DNA of 64,000 nt. Source: Pseudomonas sp. (GTDB lineage Bacteria > Pseudomonadota > Gammaproteobacteria > Pseudomonadales > Pseudomonadaceae). The notes below the pieces were generated by a model, which was not told where the DNA came from, did no database searches, and saw only the letters and a list, made by a program, of their open reading frames with translations. The stretch lies in NCBI GenBank assembly GCA_030699825.1, contig JAUYKV010000053.1, positions 1 to 64,000 on the forward strand. The letters are read 5' to 3'. The first letter of the stretch is position 1. Each line of letters begins with the position of its first letter. Of the stretch, positions 7,637 to 16,349 are shown one piece after another. The translations under genes were made by a program, and so were the position numbers.

Positions 7637-8222
7637 CATCGACCTCAGGCCCGAGCAACTTCTGATCATCAGCGCCGATCACTGGGGGCTGCCGCTGGCC
7701 CGCGAGCACGGGATCCCCCTGGTGCATTTCGAGTTGACCCGGGACAACTATCGACAGGTGCTGGAGCCACGGCTCGTCGCAGGTGACTTTTTGCTCAACC
7801 TCTCGGTGGACGTCTCCAGCCTGGCGTTGATCGAGTTGTGTCGCGAGCGTGGCGCACTCTATCTGGACACCTGCACCGAACCCTGGGCCGGCGGTTATGT
7901 CGAACTGCTGCTGGTCAACGGCGAGTCGGTGGGCTTCGACCGACTGCTGGCCGACGGCGACCGGGTGGCGGTCTACCCCAAGTTCGAACGCCTGGACATC
8001 CGCTCCCTGCTCAAGGTGCGCGAGCAGCCGTTGCGGGCCTTGCGCTTCATCGCCGATGCCCACCTCGGCGGCCTGGCCCGCCTGCTGCGCATGGCCGGTT
8101 TCGATACCCTCTACGACAACGCCTTCGATGACCAGGAGATCGCCGAGATAGCCGCGCGCGAGGGGCGCAGCATGCGTGCCGTGCTGGCACCGCTGCTCGA
8201 ACCGGGGATAGAGCAGCGATGA
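7636..8222 (+). pseudogene. Chimeric ORF: homospermidine synthase fragment fused in frame to a Mut7-C fragment
   Basis: From 7636 to about 7893 the frame matches homospermidine synthase near residues 30-120 (IDLRPEQLLIISADHWG, then GDFLLNLSVDVSSLALIELC and LYLDTCTEPWAGGY). At GGY it continues without a break into the ubiquitin-like and start of the nuclease part of a Mut7-C protein (VELLLVNGESVGFDRLL, then RFIADAHLGGLARLLRMAGF). After AAREGR the expected ILLTRD motif is replaced by 17 unrelated residues. No natural start codon or NAD-binding N-terminus remains; a GTG at 7722 could start translation. This is a deletion scar joining two genes and is most likely non-functional. Confidence 0.75.
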
Positions 8223-8238
8223 AGCCGCCCTGCCCCGC

Positions 8239-9216
8239 TCAGGCTGGCGGCTGCAGCCCGGCTTCGCGCAACCATTGGGGATTGAACAGGCGTCCGGCGT
8301 AGAGCCCTCCGCGGTCGCACAACAAGGTCACGACGCAGTGTCCCGGCCCCAGTTCAAGGGCAACCCGGCGTGCCGCGCAGAGGTTGATGCCGCTCGACCC
8401 ACCGACGTACAAACCCTCCTCGCGCAGCAGGCGATAGAGCATGTCCACGCACTGCTGGTCGTCCACCTGCAGCGCCGAGTCGATGGGTGTGTCCTGCAGA
8501 TTGGCAGTCACCCGACTGGTGCCGATACCTTCGGTGATCGACTTGCCCTCGGCGTGCAACTCGCCGTCCAGCACCCAGTGATAGAGCGCACTGCCCATGG
8601 GGTCGGCAAGGACGATGCGCACCGCCGGCTTGTGCTCCTTGAGATAACGCGCCACGCCGGCCAGGGTGCCGCCGGTACCGACCGCACAGACAAAGGCATC
8701 CACCCTGCCCTCGCTATCGCGCCAGATCTCAGGCCCGGTGGTTCGGTAGTGCACGTCGCGATTGGCGGTGTTGTCGAACTGGTTGGCCCAGATCGCCCCG
8801 GGCAAGGTGGCGGCCAGGCGAGCGGCGATCTTTTGGTAGTTGTCCGGGTCGTTGTACGGCTTGGGCGGTACCGGACGCACCTCGGCGCCCAGTTGGCGCA
8901 GCAGGTCGAACTTCTCCCGCGACTGGTTATCCGGGATCACGATGATGCAGCGGTAACCGCGCGCCGCACAGATATGCGCCAGACCGATACCGGTATTGCC
9001 GGCGGTGCCCTCGACCACAGTACCACCCGGTCCCAGGCGGCCGCTGTGCTCGGCGTCCTCGATGATGCCCAGGGCCGTGCGGTCTTTCACCGAGCCACCG
9101 GGGTTGAGGAACTCGGCCTTGGCCAGGATCTCGCAACCGGTCTCGGCGCTCAGCTTGCCGAGACGAATCAGCGACGTGTCGCCAATGGTTCCGCTAAAAC
9201 CCTCGCGGATAGCCAT
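8239..9216 (-). CDS. PLP-dependent cysteine synthase A-like enzyme
   Basis: This 325-aa fold-type II PLP enzyme carries the PLP lysine motif NPGGSVKDRTA, the substrate loop VEGTAGNTGIGLA and the phosphate-binding GTGGTLAG. It would make cysteine from O-acetylserine and sulfide, or a related beta-replacement product. The active-site loop reads GTAGNTG rather than the commoner TSGNTG, so its acceptor may differ from housekeeping CysK or CysM. GGAGGTGAACC directly before ATG 9216 is a near-perfect ribosome-binding site. It stands alone between a gene scar and an intergenic repeat, and looks intact. Confidence 0.85.
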   Translation of the reverse strand: MAIREGFSGTIGDTSLIRLGKLSAETGCEILAKAEFLNPGGSVKDRTALGIIEDAEHSGRLGPGGTVVEGTAGNTGIGLAHICAARGYRCIIVIPDNQSREKFDLLRQLGAEVRPVPPKPYNDPDNYQKIAARLAATLPGAIWANQFDNTANRDVHYRTTGPEIWRDSEGRVDAFVCAVGTGGTLAGVARYLKEHKPAVRIVLADPMGSALYHWVLDGELHAEGKSITEGIGTSRVTANLQDTPIDSALQVDDQQCVDMLYRLLREEGLYVGGSSGINLCAARRVALELGPGHCVVTLLCDRGGLYAGRLFNPQWLREAGLQPPA

Positions 9217-9280
9217 GGTTCACCTCCAACCTGCTCTATCCTCTGTTTAGTTTAGCGGCGAGAGGCGCAACCGATAGCCT

Positions 9281-9334
9281 GAGAGCTTGTGAAAAAACTC
9301 TCGCTCCGGCGCTCGATATTTTCACAACCTCCGA
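9281..9334. repeat. Short member of the TGTGAAAA-terminated intergenic repeat family
   Basis: TTGTGAAAA at 9287-9295 and TTTTCACAA at 9319-9327 form an inverted repeat, flanked by gctctc and cctccgag. Longer relatives occur at 12582-12713, 16002-16217 and 27090-27268. Confidence 0.6.
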
Positions 9335-9420
9335 GCGACCGCGGGTTGACGGGTATCAATACCGCGTCCGGCCGCCAGGGTTACACATAGGCTCGAACCA
9401 TTTCCCCGAGGACAGGTGTC

Positions 9421-11226
9421 ATGGAAAAGCAGCAGCAATGGAACCTCTGGTTCTTCCTCGTAGCCTTCAGCCTGCTGCTGGTGTTTCAGGACTGGTGGGG
9501 GACACGCAGCGCAGTCGAACCCCTGCCCTACAGCGAGTTCATGCGCCTGCTCAAGGAGGAGAAACTCAGCGACCTGCGCATCGAGCAGCAGCAGATCAGC
9601 GGCAAGCTCAAGGAACCGATCAATAACCGCAGCCAATTCGTCACCGTGCGGGTCGAACCCGATCTGGCCGAGGCCCTGGCGCAGTCGCAGGTGACCTTCA
9701 GTGGCACCCGCCAGGGCGGCTTGATCAGCAACCTGCTGAGCTGGTTGCTGCCCTTTATCCTGATCTTCGCCCTCTGGTCGTTCCTGTTTCGGCGCCTTGC
9801 CGAGAAACAGGGCTTCGGTGGCATGGTCAACGTCGGCAAGTCCAAGGCCAAGGTGTTCGTCCAGCGCGATACCGGGGTGACCTTCGACGATGTGGCCGGC
9901 ATCGACGAAGCCAAGGCCGAGCTGCTCGAGGTGGTGTCCTTCCTCAAAGATCAGCCCAAGTACAGCCGCCTCGGCGCGCGGATTCCCAAGGGCATCCTGC
10001 TGGTCGGCCCGCCCGGTACCGGCAAGACGCTGGTGGCCAAGGCGGTGGCCGGTGAGGCCAGTGTGCCGTTTTTCTCCATCTCCGGTTCGGAGTTCGTCGA
10101 GATGTTCGTCGGCGTTGGCGCCGCGCGGGTGCGCGATCTGTTCGAGCAGGCGCGCAAGGCCGCGCCCTGCATCATCTTCATCGACGAACTGGACGCCCTG
10201 GGCAAGGCACGCGGGGTCGGCGCCTTCGGCGGCAACGACGAGAAGGAACAGACCCTCAACCAGTTGCTCGCCGAACTGGACGGTTTCGACCCGCGCGAAG
10301 GCGTGGTCCTGCTGGCCGCCACCAACCGCCCGGAGATCCTCGACCCGGCCCTGCTGCGCGCCGGCCGCTTCGACCGCCAGATCGTCATCGACCGCCCCGA
10401 CCGGCGCGGCCGGGTGGCCATCCTCAAGGTGCATGCCAAGCGCATCCAGGCCACCGCCGACCTCGACCTGGAGCGTATCGCCGGCATCACCACCGGGTTT
10501 TCCGGTGCCGACCTGGCCAACCTGGTCAACGAGGCGGCCATCCTCGCCACCCGCCGCGGTGCCGATAAGGTGAGCATGGACGACTTCACCGCCGCGGTGG
10601 AGCGCATCGTGGTTGGCAGCGAACGCCGCGGGCGCTTGCTCCAGCCCCACGAGCGCGAGGTGGTGGCCCACCACGAAATGGGCCACGCCCTGGCTGCGGC
10701 CAGCCTGGCGGGCATGGATCCGGTGCACAAGGTATCGATCATCCCGCGCTCGGTCGGCGCGCTCGGCTATACCCTGCAGCGGCCTACCGAGGATCGCTTC
10801 CTGATTACCCTGGAGGAGCTGAAAAACCGCATGGTCGTGCTGCTCGCCGGGCGCGCGGCGGAAGACCTGATCTTCAACGAGATTTCCACCGGCGCCGCCG
10901 ACGACCTGGCCAAGGTCACCGACATCGCCCGGCAGATCGTCACCCGCTTTGGCATGACTGCCGAACTCGGCCAAGCCGTGCTGGAACGGCAAAGCGCCAG
11001 CTACCTGGGCGAACAGGCGATCAGCCTGCGCGAGAAAGACTACTCGGAAGAGACTGCACGCGAGGTCGACCTGAGCGTGAGGGCCTTGATCGATGGCGCC
11101 TATACGCGGGCCAAGGCCCTGCTGCAGAGTCGCCGCGCCGAGCTGGAACAAGGTGCCCAGTTGCTGCTGGAAAAGGAAACCCTGACTCCCGAAGAGTTCC
11201 CGGCGCTGCGTCCACTGCCAGTCTAG
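9421..11226 (+). CDS. ftsH: ATP-dependent zinc metalloprotease FtsH (accessory copy)
   Basis: The protein has 601 aa: a membrane segment (about 9-24), a short periplasmic domain, a second membrane segment (about 103-123), an AAA+ domain with Walker A GPPGTGKT (about 196-203), Walker [10 protein letters not shown] and second region of homology [11 protein letters not shown], then the zinc protease motif HEMGH (about 418-422). It degrades membrane and cytosolic proteins as a hexamer. The C-terminus is shorter than that of housekeeping FtsH, and the gene sits with phosphoribosyltransferases rather than ftsJ, so it is probably a second, stress-related copy. Walker B has ELDA instead of the usual EIDA. 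Confidence 0.9.
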   Translation: MEKQQQWNLWFFLVAFSLLLVFQDWWGTRSAVEPLPYSEFMRLLKEEKLSDLRIEQQQISGKLKEPINNRSQFVTVRVEPDLAEALAQSQVTFSGTRQGGLISNLLSWLLPFILIFALWSFLFRRLAEKQGFGGMVNVGKSKAKVFVQRDTGVTFDDVAGIDEAKAELLEVVSFLKDQPKYSRLGARIPKGILLVGPPGTGKTLVAKAVAGEASVPFFSISGSEFVEMFVGVGAARVRDLFEQARKAAPCIIFIDELDALGKARGVGAFGGNDEKEQTLNQLLAELDGFDPREGVVLLAATNRPEILDPALLRAGRFDRQIVIDRPDRRGRVAILKVHAKRIQATADLDLERIAGITTGFSGADLANLVNEAAILATRRGADKVSMDDFTAAVERIVVGSERRGRLLQPHEREVVAHHEMGHALAAASLAGMDPVHKVSIIPRSVGALGYTLQRPTEDRFLITLEELKNRMVVLLAGRAAEDLIFNEISTGAADDLAKVTDIARQIVTRFGMTAELGQAVLERQSASYLGEQAISLREKDYSEETAREVDLSVRALIDGAYTRAKALLQSRRAELEQGAQLLLEKETLTPEEFPALRPLPV

Positions 11227-11248
11227 CGTTCCGATGGAGGCAACCCCC

Positions 11249-11953
11249 ATGCAGAGAAAACCCACCGGGCAAAGGCTATGCCTGTACGACAGCGAAGAAC
11301 TCGCCGCCATTGTGCGCAGCATGGCCCACCAGACCGCGGCCCTGTTACCGCCCGGACAGAGTGCGCTGGTGGGCATCCTGCGGCGTGGCGAGCCATTGGC
11401 GCGCCTGCTGCAACAGCAGCTGGCGCAACTCACCGGGCAAGCCGAATTGCCCCTGTATGCGCTCAAGGTCAAACGCTACGCTGATGACCTCAGCCTACTG
11501 CATGCGCAAACGGCCCTGACCGAGAGCCCCGAACTGGCCGCCCTGGACTTGTCCGGCACCACCTTGCTGGTGGTCGATGACGTGCTCTATGAAGGCCACT
11601 CGCTGTTGCGCACCTGCGCCTACCTGGCGCGTCTCGGTGCCCAGCGGGTGCGTGCGACGGTGCTGGTCGATCGCTGCGTCTGCAGCCAGCCGGTGCGTGC
11701 CGATATCGTCGGCGTGCGCCTGCAGATCGCCCCCGGCGAGATCATCGAATGCAACGTGCCGCCTTACGAGCAAAAGCAGGGTCGCCAGACCCAGCTCGTT
11801 GAAATAACGCGCGACCTGCAGGTTGCGTGGACTGAGGCGACTGCTGCCGCTGCCATGGGCAAACACCACCAGGCCGATGGCGTCGGCCGGCAGCAGCAGA
11901 TCGGCCGCCAGTTCGGCATCGCTCACAGGCAGTTTCAAGGTTCGCGGCGCTAG
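11249..11953 (+). CDS. Phosphoribosyltransferase-domain protein with an aberrant C-terminal tail
   Basis: Residues 1-175 form a type I phosphoribosyltransferase with the PRPP-binding LLVVDDVLYEGHSL motif and a PyrR-like layout. GGAGG at 11236-11240 supports ATG 11249 over the ATG at 11234. The gene follows ftsH by 22 bp and is probably co-transcribed. After VPPYE (about 11770) the sequence becomes the antisense of a truncated hydrolase gene, giving about 60 unrelated residues to the stop. The native last residues were probably lost in the same deletion that truncated the hydrolase. The PRT core may still fold. Confidence 0.7.
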   Translation: MQRKPTGQRLCLYDSEELAAIVRSMAHQTAALLPPGQSALVGILRRGEPLARLLQQQLAQLTGQAELPLYALKVKRYADDLSLLHAQTALTESPELAALDLSGTTLLVVDDVLYEGHSLLRTCAYLARLGAQRVRATVLVDRCVCSQPVRADIVGVRLQIAPGEIIECNVPPYEQKQGRQTQLVEITRDLQVAWTEATAAAAMGKHHQADGVGRQQQIGRQFGIAHRQFQGSRR

Positions 11954-11962
11954 GGTTCGCAT
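11774..11962 (-). pseudogene. N-terminal fragment of an alpha/beta (dienelactone-hydrolase-like) hydrolase
   Basis: From ATG 11962 (GGAGG eight bases upstream) the product starts MRTLAPRTLKLPVSDAELAA and contains LVVFAHGSGSSRLSPRN, the first strand and oxyanion-hole region of this hydrolase family. Similarity stops after LGLATLLL at about 11774, where the frame runs antisense through the phosphoribosyltransferase gene. The nucleophile, acid and His residues are missing. In related genomes this hydrolase follows a phosphoribosyltransferase, as the remnant does here. Confidence 0.7.
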
Positions 11963-11991
11963 GGGTTCGGCCTCCTCGTAGCCGCCATCGC

Positions 11992-12417
11992 TCACGGCTG
12001 CTGGCCTTGCTCATCTTGTTCGTCTTGCTCACGCTGCCAGGCCTGGCGCAACAGCGCCTGTACCTGCTGATCCGAGGCCTGGGAAAAGTCCACATACCAG
12101 CGGCCGATGGCGGTGAACATCTTGGGCGTGAACGGGCAGATGACCTCATCGACCTGCCTGCGCAGCAGCGCCACGCTGTCGGGAGGTGCCAGCGGTACGG
12201 CCACCACGATCCGCGCGGGCGATTGCTGGCGTACCGCCTTGATCGCCGCCTGCATGGTGGCGCCAGTGGCCAGGCCATCATCGACCAGGATCACCTGCTG
12301 GCCGTCCAGCACGATCACCTCAGGCCGCTGGCGATAAGCCGTCAACAACCGCACCAGCGCCTGGCCTGCGCTACTTCTGTCGCGGATGGGGATCTCCAGA
12401 ACATCGTTTCGAGTCAT
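11992..12417 (-). pseudogene. Phosphoribosyltransferase with in-frame internal deletion
   Basis: The product runs MTRNDVLEIPIRDRSSAGQA, then YRQRPEVIVL joined directly to DGQQVILVDDGLATGATM and a normal C-terminus (DEVICPFTP, WYVDFSQASD). Intact members of this family (about 215-230 aa) have roughly 80 more residues between these blocks, including the LPRGGVPV strand. The PRPP loop VILVDDGLATGATM is retained. The reading frame stays open over 141 codons, but the fold has lost part of its core. ATG 12417 is favoured by GGAG seven bases upstream. The remaining stretch to 12581 shows no gene. Confidence 0.7.
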
Positions 12418-12581
12418 GGTCATGCTCCAGCTTGCGAGCCTGGCTTAATCATGCGCCAGACTTTCTGCGGTGTTTTTGATCTCGATTAGGAGTTCGCGCG
12501 ATAGCGGGCCGGCGCGGGTCATGCCCCGCCGGCTGGGGCACGCAGCCGATGGAGATAACCCTGCGCAGCGATTGATGGTGT

Positions 12582-12713
12582 CTCGGAGGACGTGAACATA
12601 TCGAGCGCCGTCGCAAGGCTGCCTCCAGGTGTTCGCGGCAAGGCGCACTCCGTCAGAAGCGGGGGGTTGGAGGCGGCCGCAGTAGGCGCGGTTTTTTTCA
12701 CAAGCTCCGAGCG
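12582..12713. repeat. TGTGAAAA-family intergenic repeat
   Basis: The left end ctcggaggacgtgaacatat and right end tttttttcacaagctccgag are imperfect inverted repeats. The interior shares cctccaggtgttcgcggc with the copy at 27090-27268. Confidence 0.55.
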
Positions 12714-12756
12714 CAACACCGATCTGGCTCAATTATCTCGCCAACCAAACCTAATC

Positions 12757-12770
12757 TTGATGCAAATCAT
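12757..12770. promoter_or_regulatory. ANR/DNR-type box, overlapping a possible Fur site, before ftrA
   Basis: TTGATGCAAATCAT matches the TTGAT-N4-ATCAA consensus at nine of ten positions and lies 66 bp before ATG 12836. The overlapping aaatcattattgttt is AT-rich and weakly Fur-box-like. Anaerobic activation of a ferrous iron importer would make sense. Confidence 0.55.
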
Positions 12771-12835
12771 TATTGTTTGAGATGTGATTCCTTAAGATGG
12801 CTCCCATCCTATCCAACGCTCAGAGGAAACCATCG

Positions 12836-13369
12836 ATGCGTGCACAACTGCCCTTTTCACTCGCCCTACTGCTGGTCGCTACATTCACCCAGGCCAAGGA
12901 GTATCCGATTGGCGAACCTCAGCAATGTGGTGGCCTGGAAGTCGGTGCCGTGTACCTGCAGCCGATCGAGATGGACCCGCCGGGCATGATGCGCCCCGCC
13001 GCCGACTCCGATGTGCACCTCGAAGCCGACATCAGCGCCCTGGAAAACAACCCCAACGGCTTCCAGGAAGGCAGCTTCGTGCCCTACCTGAACATCGCCT
13101 TCGTGCTGCGCAAGGAAGGCAGCGACGAGGAACTCAAAGGCGATTTCCACGCCATGGTCGCCAATGACGGCCCGCACTACGGCGACAACCTCAAACTTAT
13201 GGGCCCGGGCAAGTACCACCTGACCTACAGCATCCAGTCGCCAGCCGGTGGTCACGCCATGTTCGGTCGCCACATCGACAAGGAAACCGGCGTCGCCCCC
13301 TGGTTCGAACGCTGCGACCTCAGCTACGAATTCACCTACGCCGGTATCGGTAAGAAAGGCGGTTACTGA
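12836..13369 (+). CDS. ftrA: Periplasmic iron-binding protein, P19/FtrA family
   Basis: The 177-aa product has a signal peptide (first 20 residues, cleaved after TQAKE or nearby) and the conserved P19 core: GGLEVGAVYL, METs around MDPPGMM, DVHLEADI and HYGDNLKLMGPGKYHL. P19 proteins bind iron and copper in the periplasm and feed a ferrous iron permease. ATG 12836 is preceded by GAGGAAA. It is the first gene of a four-gene operon matching the ftrABCD system known from Brucella and Bordetella. Confidence 0.85.
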   Translation: MRAQLPFSLALLLVATFTQAKEYPIGEPQQCGGLEVGAVYLQPIEMDPPGMMRPAADSDVHLEADISALENNPNGFQEGSFVPYLNIAFVLRKEGSDEELKGDFHAMVANDGPHYGDNLKLMGPGKYHLTYSIQSPAGGHAMFGRHIDKETGVAPWFERCDLSYEFTYAGIGKKGGY

Positions 13370-13375
13370 TCGCAA

Positions 13376-13400
13376 CGGGCGCGGCCTGAGGCCGCGCCCG
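13376..13400 (+). terminator. Perfect 11-bp stem-loop between ftrA and ftrB
   Basis: cgggcgcggcc, a three-base loop, then ggccgcgcccg form a perfect hairpin. No T-run follows, so it is more likely an RNA-stabilising or attenuating structure that sets ftrA expression above the distal genes than a true terminator. Confidence 0.6.
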
Positions 13401-13425
13401 TATGTGCCAGACTTTGGAGTATGCT

Positions 13426-13758
13426 ATGCCTCGTCCGCTGTTCGCCCTGTTGTTGCTAGCTCTGGGGCTGCCGCTGTCCGGATTCGCGGCCGGTTTGCCG
13501 ACCTATGAGCTGGTGATCCGCGATGGTCATTTCACCCCGCCGCTGCTCGAAGTGCCGGCCGGCCAGCGCTTCAAGATCGTTCTGCATAACCAGGGGCAAG
13601 GCCCCGCGGAATTCGAAAGCACGCCCCTGCGGGTGGAGAAAGTCATGTCGCCCGGGGTCACCTCATTCGTGGTGATTCACCCGCTGCGGCCTGGCCATTA
13701 CCCGTTCTTCGACGAGTTCCACCTCGAATTGCCCGAGGGCGGCATAGTCGCCAAATGA
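13426..13758 (+). CDS. ftrB: Cupredoxin-domain protein FtrB
   Basis: The protein has 110 aa with a signal peptide (to about FAAG) and a cupredoxin-1-type beta sandwich containing FTPPLLEVPAGQRFKI and GHYPFFDEFH. In ftrABCD systems FtrB is proposed to oxidise Fe(II) so that the FTR1-type permease can carry it. GGAG seven bases before ATG 13426 decides the start; an upstream in-frame ATG at 13402 lacks a site. It is 23 bp before ftrC. Confidence 0.8.
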   Translation: MPRPLFALLLLALGLPLSGFAAGLPTYELVIRDGHFTPPLLEVPAGQRFKIVLHNQGQGPAEFESTPLRVEKVMSPGVTSFVVIHPLRPGHYPFFDEFHLELPEGGIVAK

Positions 13759-13781
13759 AGCTGTTACAACCGGAGCCTTGA

Positions 13782-14636
13782 ATGAATCAGTCGCTGTTTA
13801 TCGTCTGGCGGGAAAGCGTCGAGGCGTTGCTGGTGATCGGCATCCTGCATGCCTGGATCAGCCAGCAGGCTGAGCGCGGCCGCGCCATGACTTTTCTCTG
13901 GGGCGGCGTGGCGCTGGGCCTGCTGTTGTCCGGGGCGCTGGCGCTGACCATCCTGTTCGCCGGCGAATGGCTGGCGGGCGCGGCCGGCGAGTGGTTCCAG
14001 GCGGCGCTGGTGCTACTGGCCAGTCTGCTGGTCCTGCAGATGGTCGGCTGGATGCGCCGACACGGCCGCACCTTGAAAAGCGACCTGCAACAGGCGGCCG
14101 GCAATCACCTGAACCGCAACGGCGGCCTCGGCCTGCTGCTCCTGGCCATGCTCGCGGTGGGTCGCGAAGGCAGCGAAACCGTGGTTTTCCTCTATGGTCT
14201 GGGCATGCACAAGCAAGGCGCCGCGCTCTGGCAGTTCGCCCTCGGCGGTGCGCTGGGCCTGGGTCTGGCGCTGCTCACCTTCATGCTGCTGCAGGCCGGC
14301 AGCCGGCTGCTGTCCTGGCGGCATTTCTTCACCTTCAGCGAGGTGCTGCTGCTGTTGCTCGGTGCTTCCATGCTGATCGCCGGGCTCGACCGCATCAGCG
14401 GCCAGTTGATGGCCCTGGAGTTGCCCGAGCAGGTTTACGCCTGGTTCGGCGATGCACTCTGGGACACCTCGGCCGGTCTGGATGACGCCTCCGGGCTGGG
14501 GGCTGTACTGGCCAACTTCGCCGGTTACCGCGCCATGCCTTCCCTGGCCACGGTCGCCGCCCTCGCCGGCTACTGGGCGGTGGTCGTGCTCTGGTTGCGG
14601 CGCAGTCCGCCCGCCGTGTCGCCATGCGCCAGCTGA
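13782..14636 (+). CDS. ftrC: FTR1-family iron permease FtrC
   Basis: This 284-aa inner-membrane permease has seven predicted helices and the two REXXE iron-binding motifs of the oxidase-dependent Fe transporter family: RESVE (residues about 10-14) and REGSE (about 128-132). It is expected to move iron supplied by FtrA/FtrB into the cytoplasm. The 3' end overlaps ftrD by 13 bp, indicating coupled translation. Confidence 0.87.
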   Translation: MNQSLFIVWRESVEALLVIGILHAWISQQAERGRAMTFLWGGVALGLLLSGALALTILFAGEWLAGAAGEWFQAALVLLASLLVLQMVGWMRRHGRTLKSDLQQAAGNHLNRNGGLGLLLLAMLAVGREGSETVVFLYGLGMHKQGAALWQFALGGALGLGLALLTFMLLQAGSRLLSWRHFFTFSEVLLLLLGASMLIAGLDRISGQLMALELPEQVYAWFGDALWDTSAGLDDASGLGAVLANFAGYRAMPSLATVAALAGYWAVVVLWLRRSPPAVSPCAS

Positions 14637-15997
14637 ACGGCCTGCTCGGCGACCTGGGTGACGCGCTGCGCCGACATGCGCGACTGATTCGCGCGGTGCA
14701 ATGGGCAGTGGTGGCCTTCTATGGCCTGTTGCTGGTGCTGCCGGCGCTGCTGCCGTTACCGTCCAGCCAGGCGCGCATTCTCGACAACCTGACGCTGCTC
14801 GCCCAGTTCATTTTCTGGGGTGTCTGGTGGCCGTTCGTGCTGTTGTCGATCGTGCTGTTCGGCCGGCTCTGGTGCGGGGTGCTCTGCCCCGAGGGCTCGC
14901 TCAGCGAGTGGATCAGCTGGCGCGGCCTGGGCCGTGGTACGCCGCGCTGGATCCGCTGGGGCGGCTGGCCGACCCTGGCGTTTATCCTCACCACCATTTA
15001 CGGCCAGCTGATCAGCGTCTACGACTACGCCCAGGCGGCTTTGCTGATTCTCGGCGGCTCGACGGTGGCGGCAATGCTGGTGGGTTTTCTCTATGGCCGT
15101 GGCAAGCGCATCTGGTGCCGCTACCTGTGTCCGGTCAGCGGGGTGTTCGCCCTGCTCGCCCGTTTGGCACCCATGCATTACAAGGTCGACGAACAACGCT
15201 GGCTGGACAACCCGCCGCCGCACCAGCCGCCGCCCAACTGCGCGCCGCTGCTGGATATCCGCCGCATGCAGGGCGCCGCCGACTGTCACGCCTGCGGACG
15301 CTGCAGCGGGCAGCGCGGCGCGGTAATGCTGAGCGCGCGCTCGCCGAACGCCGAGGTGCTGATCGTCGGCGCCCGGCACTCCAACCATTGGGACAGCAGC
15401 CTGCTGCTGTTCGGCGTGATCGGCCTAGCCATGGGCGCCTTTCAATGGACGGTCAGCCCCTGGTTCGTCAGCCTGAAACAGGCGGCGGCGACCTGGCTGG
15501 TCGAGCACGACAGCTACTGGCTGCTGCAGGCCGATGCACCCTGGTGGCTGCTGACCCACTACCCGCAGGCCAACGACCTGTTCAGCTGGCTCGATGGCCT
15601 GCTGATCCTGGGCTACCTATCGGCCAGCGCGCTGCTGCTCGGCGGCGGCCTGTGGCTGCTGCTGCGGGCCGCGGCATTACTGGTGTCGCGTACCGGCAAT
15701 GTTTTCGAGCACCTGGCCTTGAGCCTGATTCCGCTCGGCGCCAGCGGGCTGTTTCTCGGCCTCAGCGCCACCACCGTCAAGCTGCTGCGTTACGAGGGCC
15801 TGGCTCTGGCCTGGGTGCAACCGGCCCGTGCCAGCCTGCTCGCGGGTGCGATTGCATGGAGCCTGTGGCTGGGCTGGCAGGTGCTGGGGCGGCATGGCGC
15901 GCGCGGGCTCAACCGGCTCGCGGCATTCTGTTGCCTGGCGCTGGGCTCGGCCGGGGTCGGCTACGGTTGGTGGTTGCAGTTCTGGGGATGGAGTTGA
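14624..15997 (+). CDS. ftrD: 4Fe-4S polyferredoxin membrane protein FtrD
   Basis: The 457-aa protein has multiple membrane helices and a NapH-like cysteine arrangement: CGVLCPEG, CRYLCPVSG and CHACGRCSG. In ftrABCD operons this protein is thought to accept electrons from iron oxidation at FtrB and return them to the cytoplasm or quinone pool. It starts inside the end of ftrC. The C-terminal third adds five or so helices without cofactor motifs. A TGTGAAAA-family repeat follows directly after the stop. Confidence 0.82.
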   Translation: MRQLNGLLGDLGDALRRHARLIRAVQWAVVAFYGLLLVLPALLPLPSSQARILDNLTLLAQFIFWGVWWPFVLLSIVLFGRLWCGVLCPEGSLSEWISWRGLGRGTPRWIRWGGWPTLAFILTTIYGQLISVYDYAQAALLILGGSTVAAMLVGFLYGRGKRIWCRYLCPVSGVFALLARLAPMHYKVDEQRWLDNPPPHQPPPNCAPLLDIRRMQGAADCHACGRCSGQRGAVMLSARSPNAEVLIVGARHSNHWDSSLLLFGVIGLAMGAFQWTVSPWFVSLKQAAATWLVEHDSYWLLQADAPWWLLTHYPQANDLFSWLDGLLILGYLSASALLLGGGLWLLLRAAALLVSRTGNVFEHLALSLIPLGASGLFLGLSATTVKLLRYEGLALAWVQPARASLLAGAIAWSLWLGWQVLGRHGARGLNRLAAFCCLALGSAGVGYGWWLQFWGWS

Positions 15998-16001
15998 GCG
16001 A

Positions 16002-16217
16002 TTGTGAAAAAACTCTCGCCTACTGCGGTTGCTTCAAACATCGGTAGTCCGTTCGGAGCTTAGGGCGGCCGGGGCGCCGTCCGTTCGGAGCGCAGCTACA
16101 ACCCGCCAGCTTTATGCCGCGCCGCTGAACCATGGTGCACTGCCTGCGGCGAGTGACACCTACGGATCGCTAAAACGCCCGTTGCGCTGTTGTGCGAGAG
16201 TTTTCACAGCCTCTGAG
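16002..16217. repeat. Largest TGTGAAAA-family intergenic repeat
   Basis: TTGTGAAAAAACTCTCGC (16002-16019) and GCGAGAGTTTTCACA (16194-16208) are terminal inverted repeats differing only in the number of As. The 170-bp interior has no ORF and contains a gttcggag direct repeat (16054, 16082). The element could fold the whole intergenic RNA into one hairpin after ftrD. Confidence 0.65.
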
Positions 16218-16266
16218 CCCTGTCGGCAGACACTGAACCTCCTCGCCCGGGCCGTCGCGCCCGGAC

Positions 16267-16280
16267 TTGTTTGAAATCAA
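16267..16280. promoter_or_regulatory. FNR/DNR-type box before the Crp/Fnr gene
   Basis: TTGTTTGAAATCAA matches TTGAT-N4-ATCAA at nine of ten positions, centred 77 bp before ATG 16350. It is consistent with autoregulation or ANR control. Confidence 0.55.
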
Positions 16281-16349
16281 GGAAACTCCGACCGTCGACC
16301 TTCTAGGATGCAATCCCGAGCAATCCCGGGCTGCGTTGTGGGAGAAACC

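Noticed and set aside
9322..11472. 716-codon minus-strand open frame opposite ftsH
   Set aside because: Antisense shadow of ftsH; no motifs and no ribosome-binding site.
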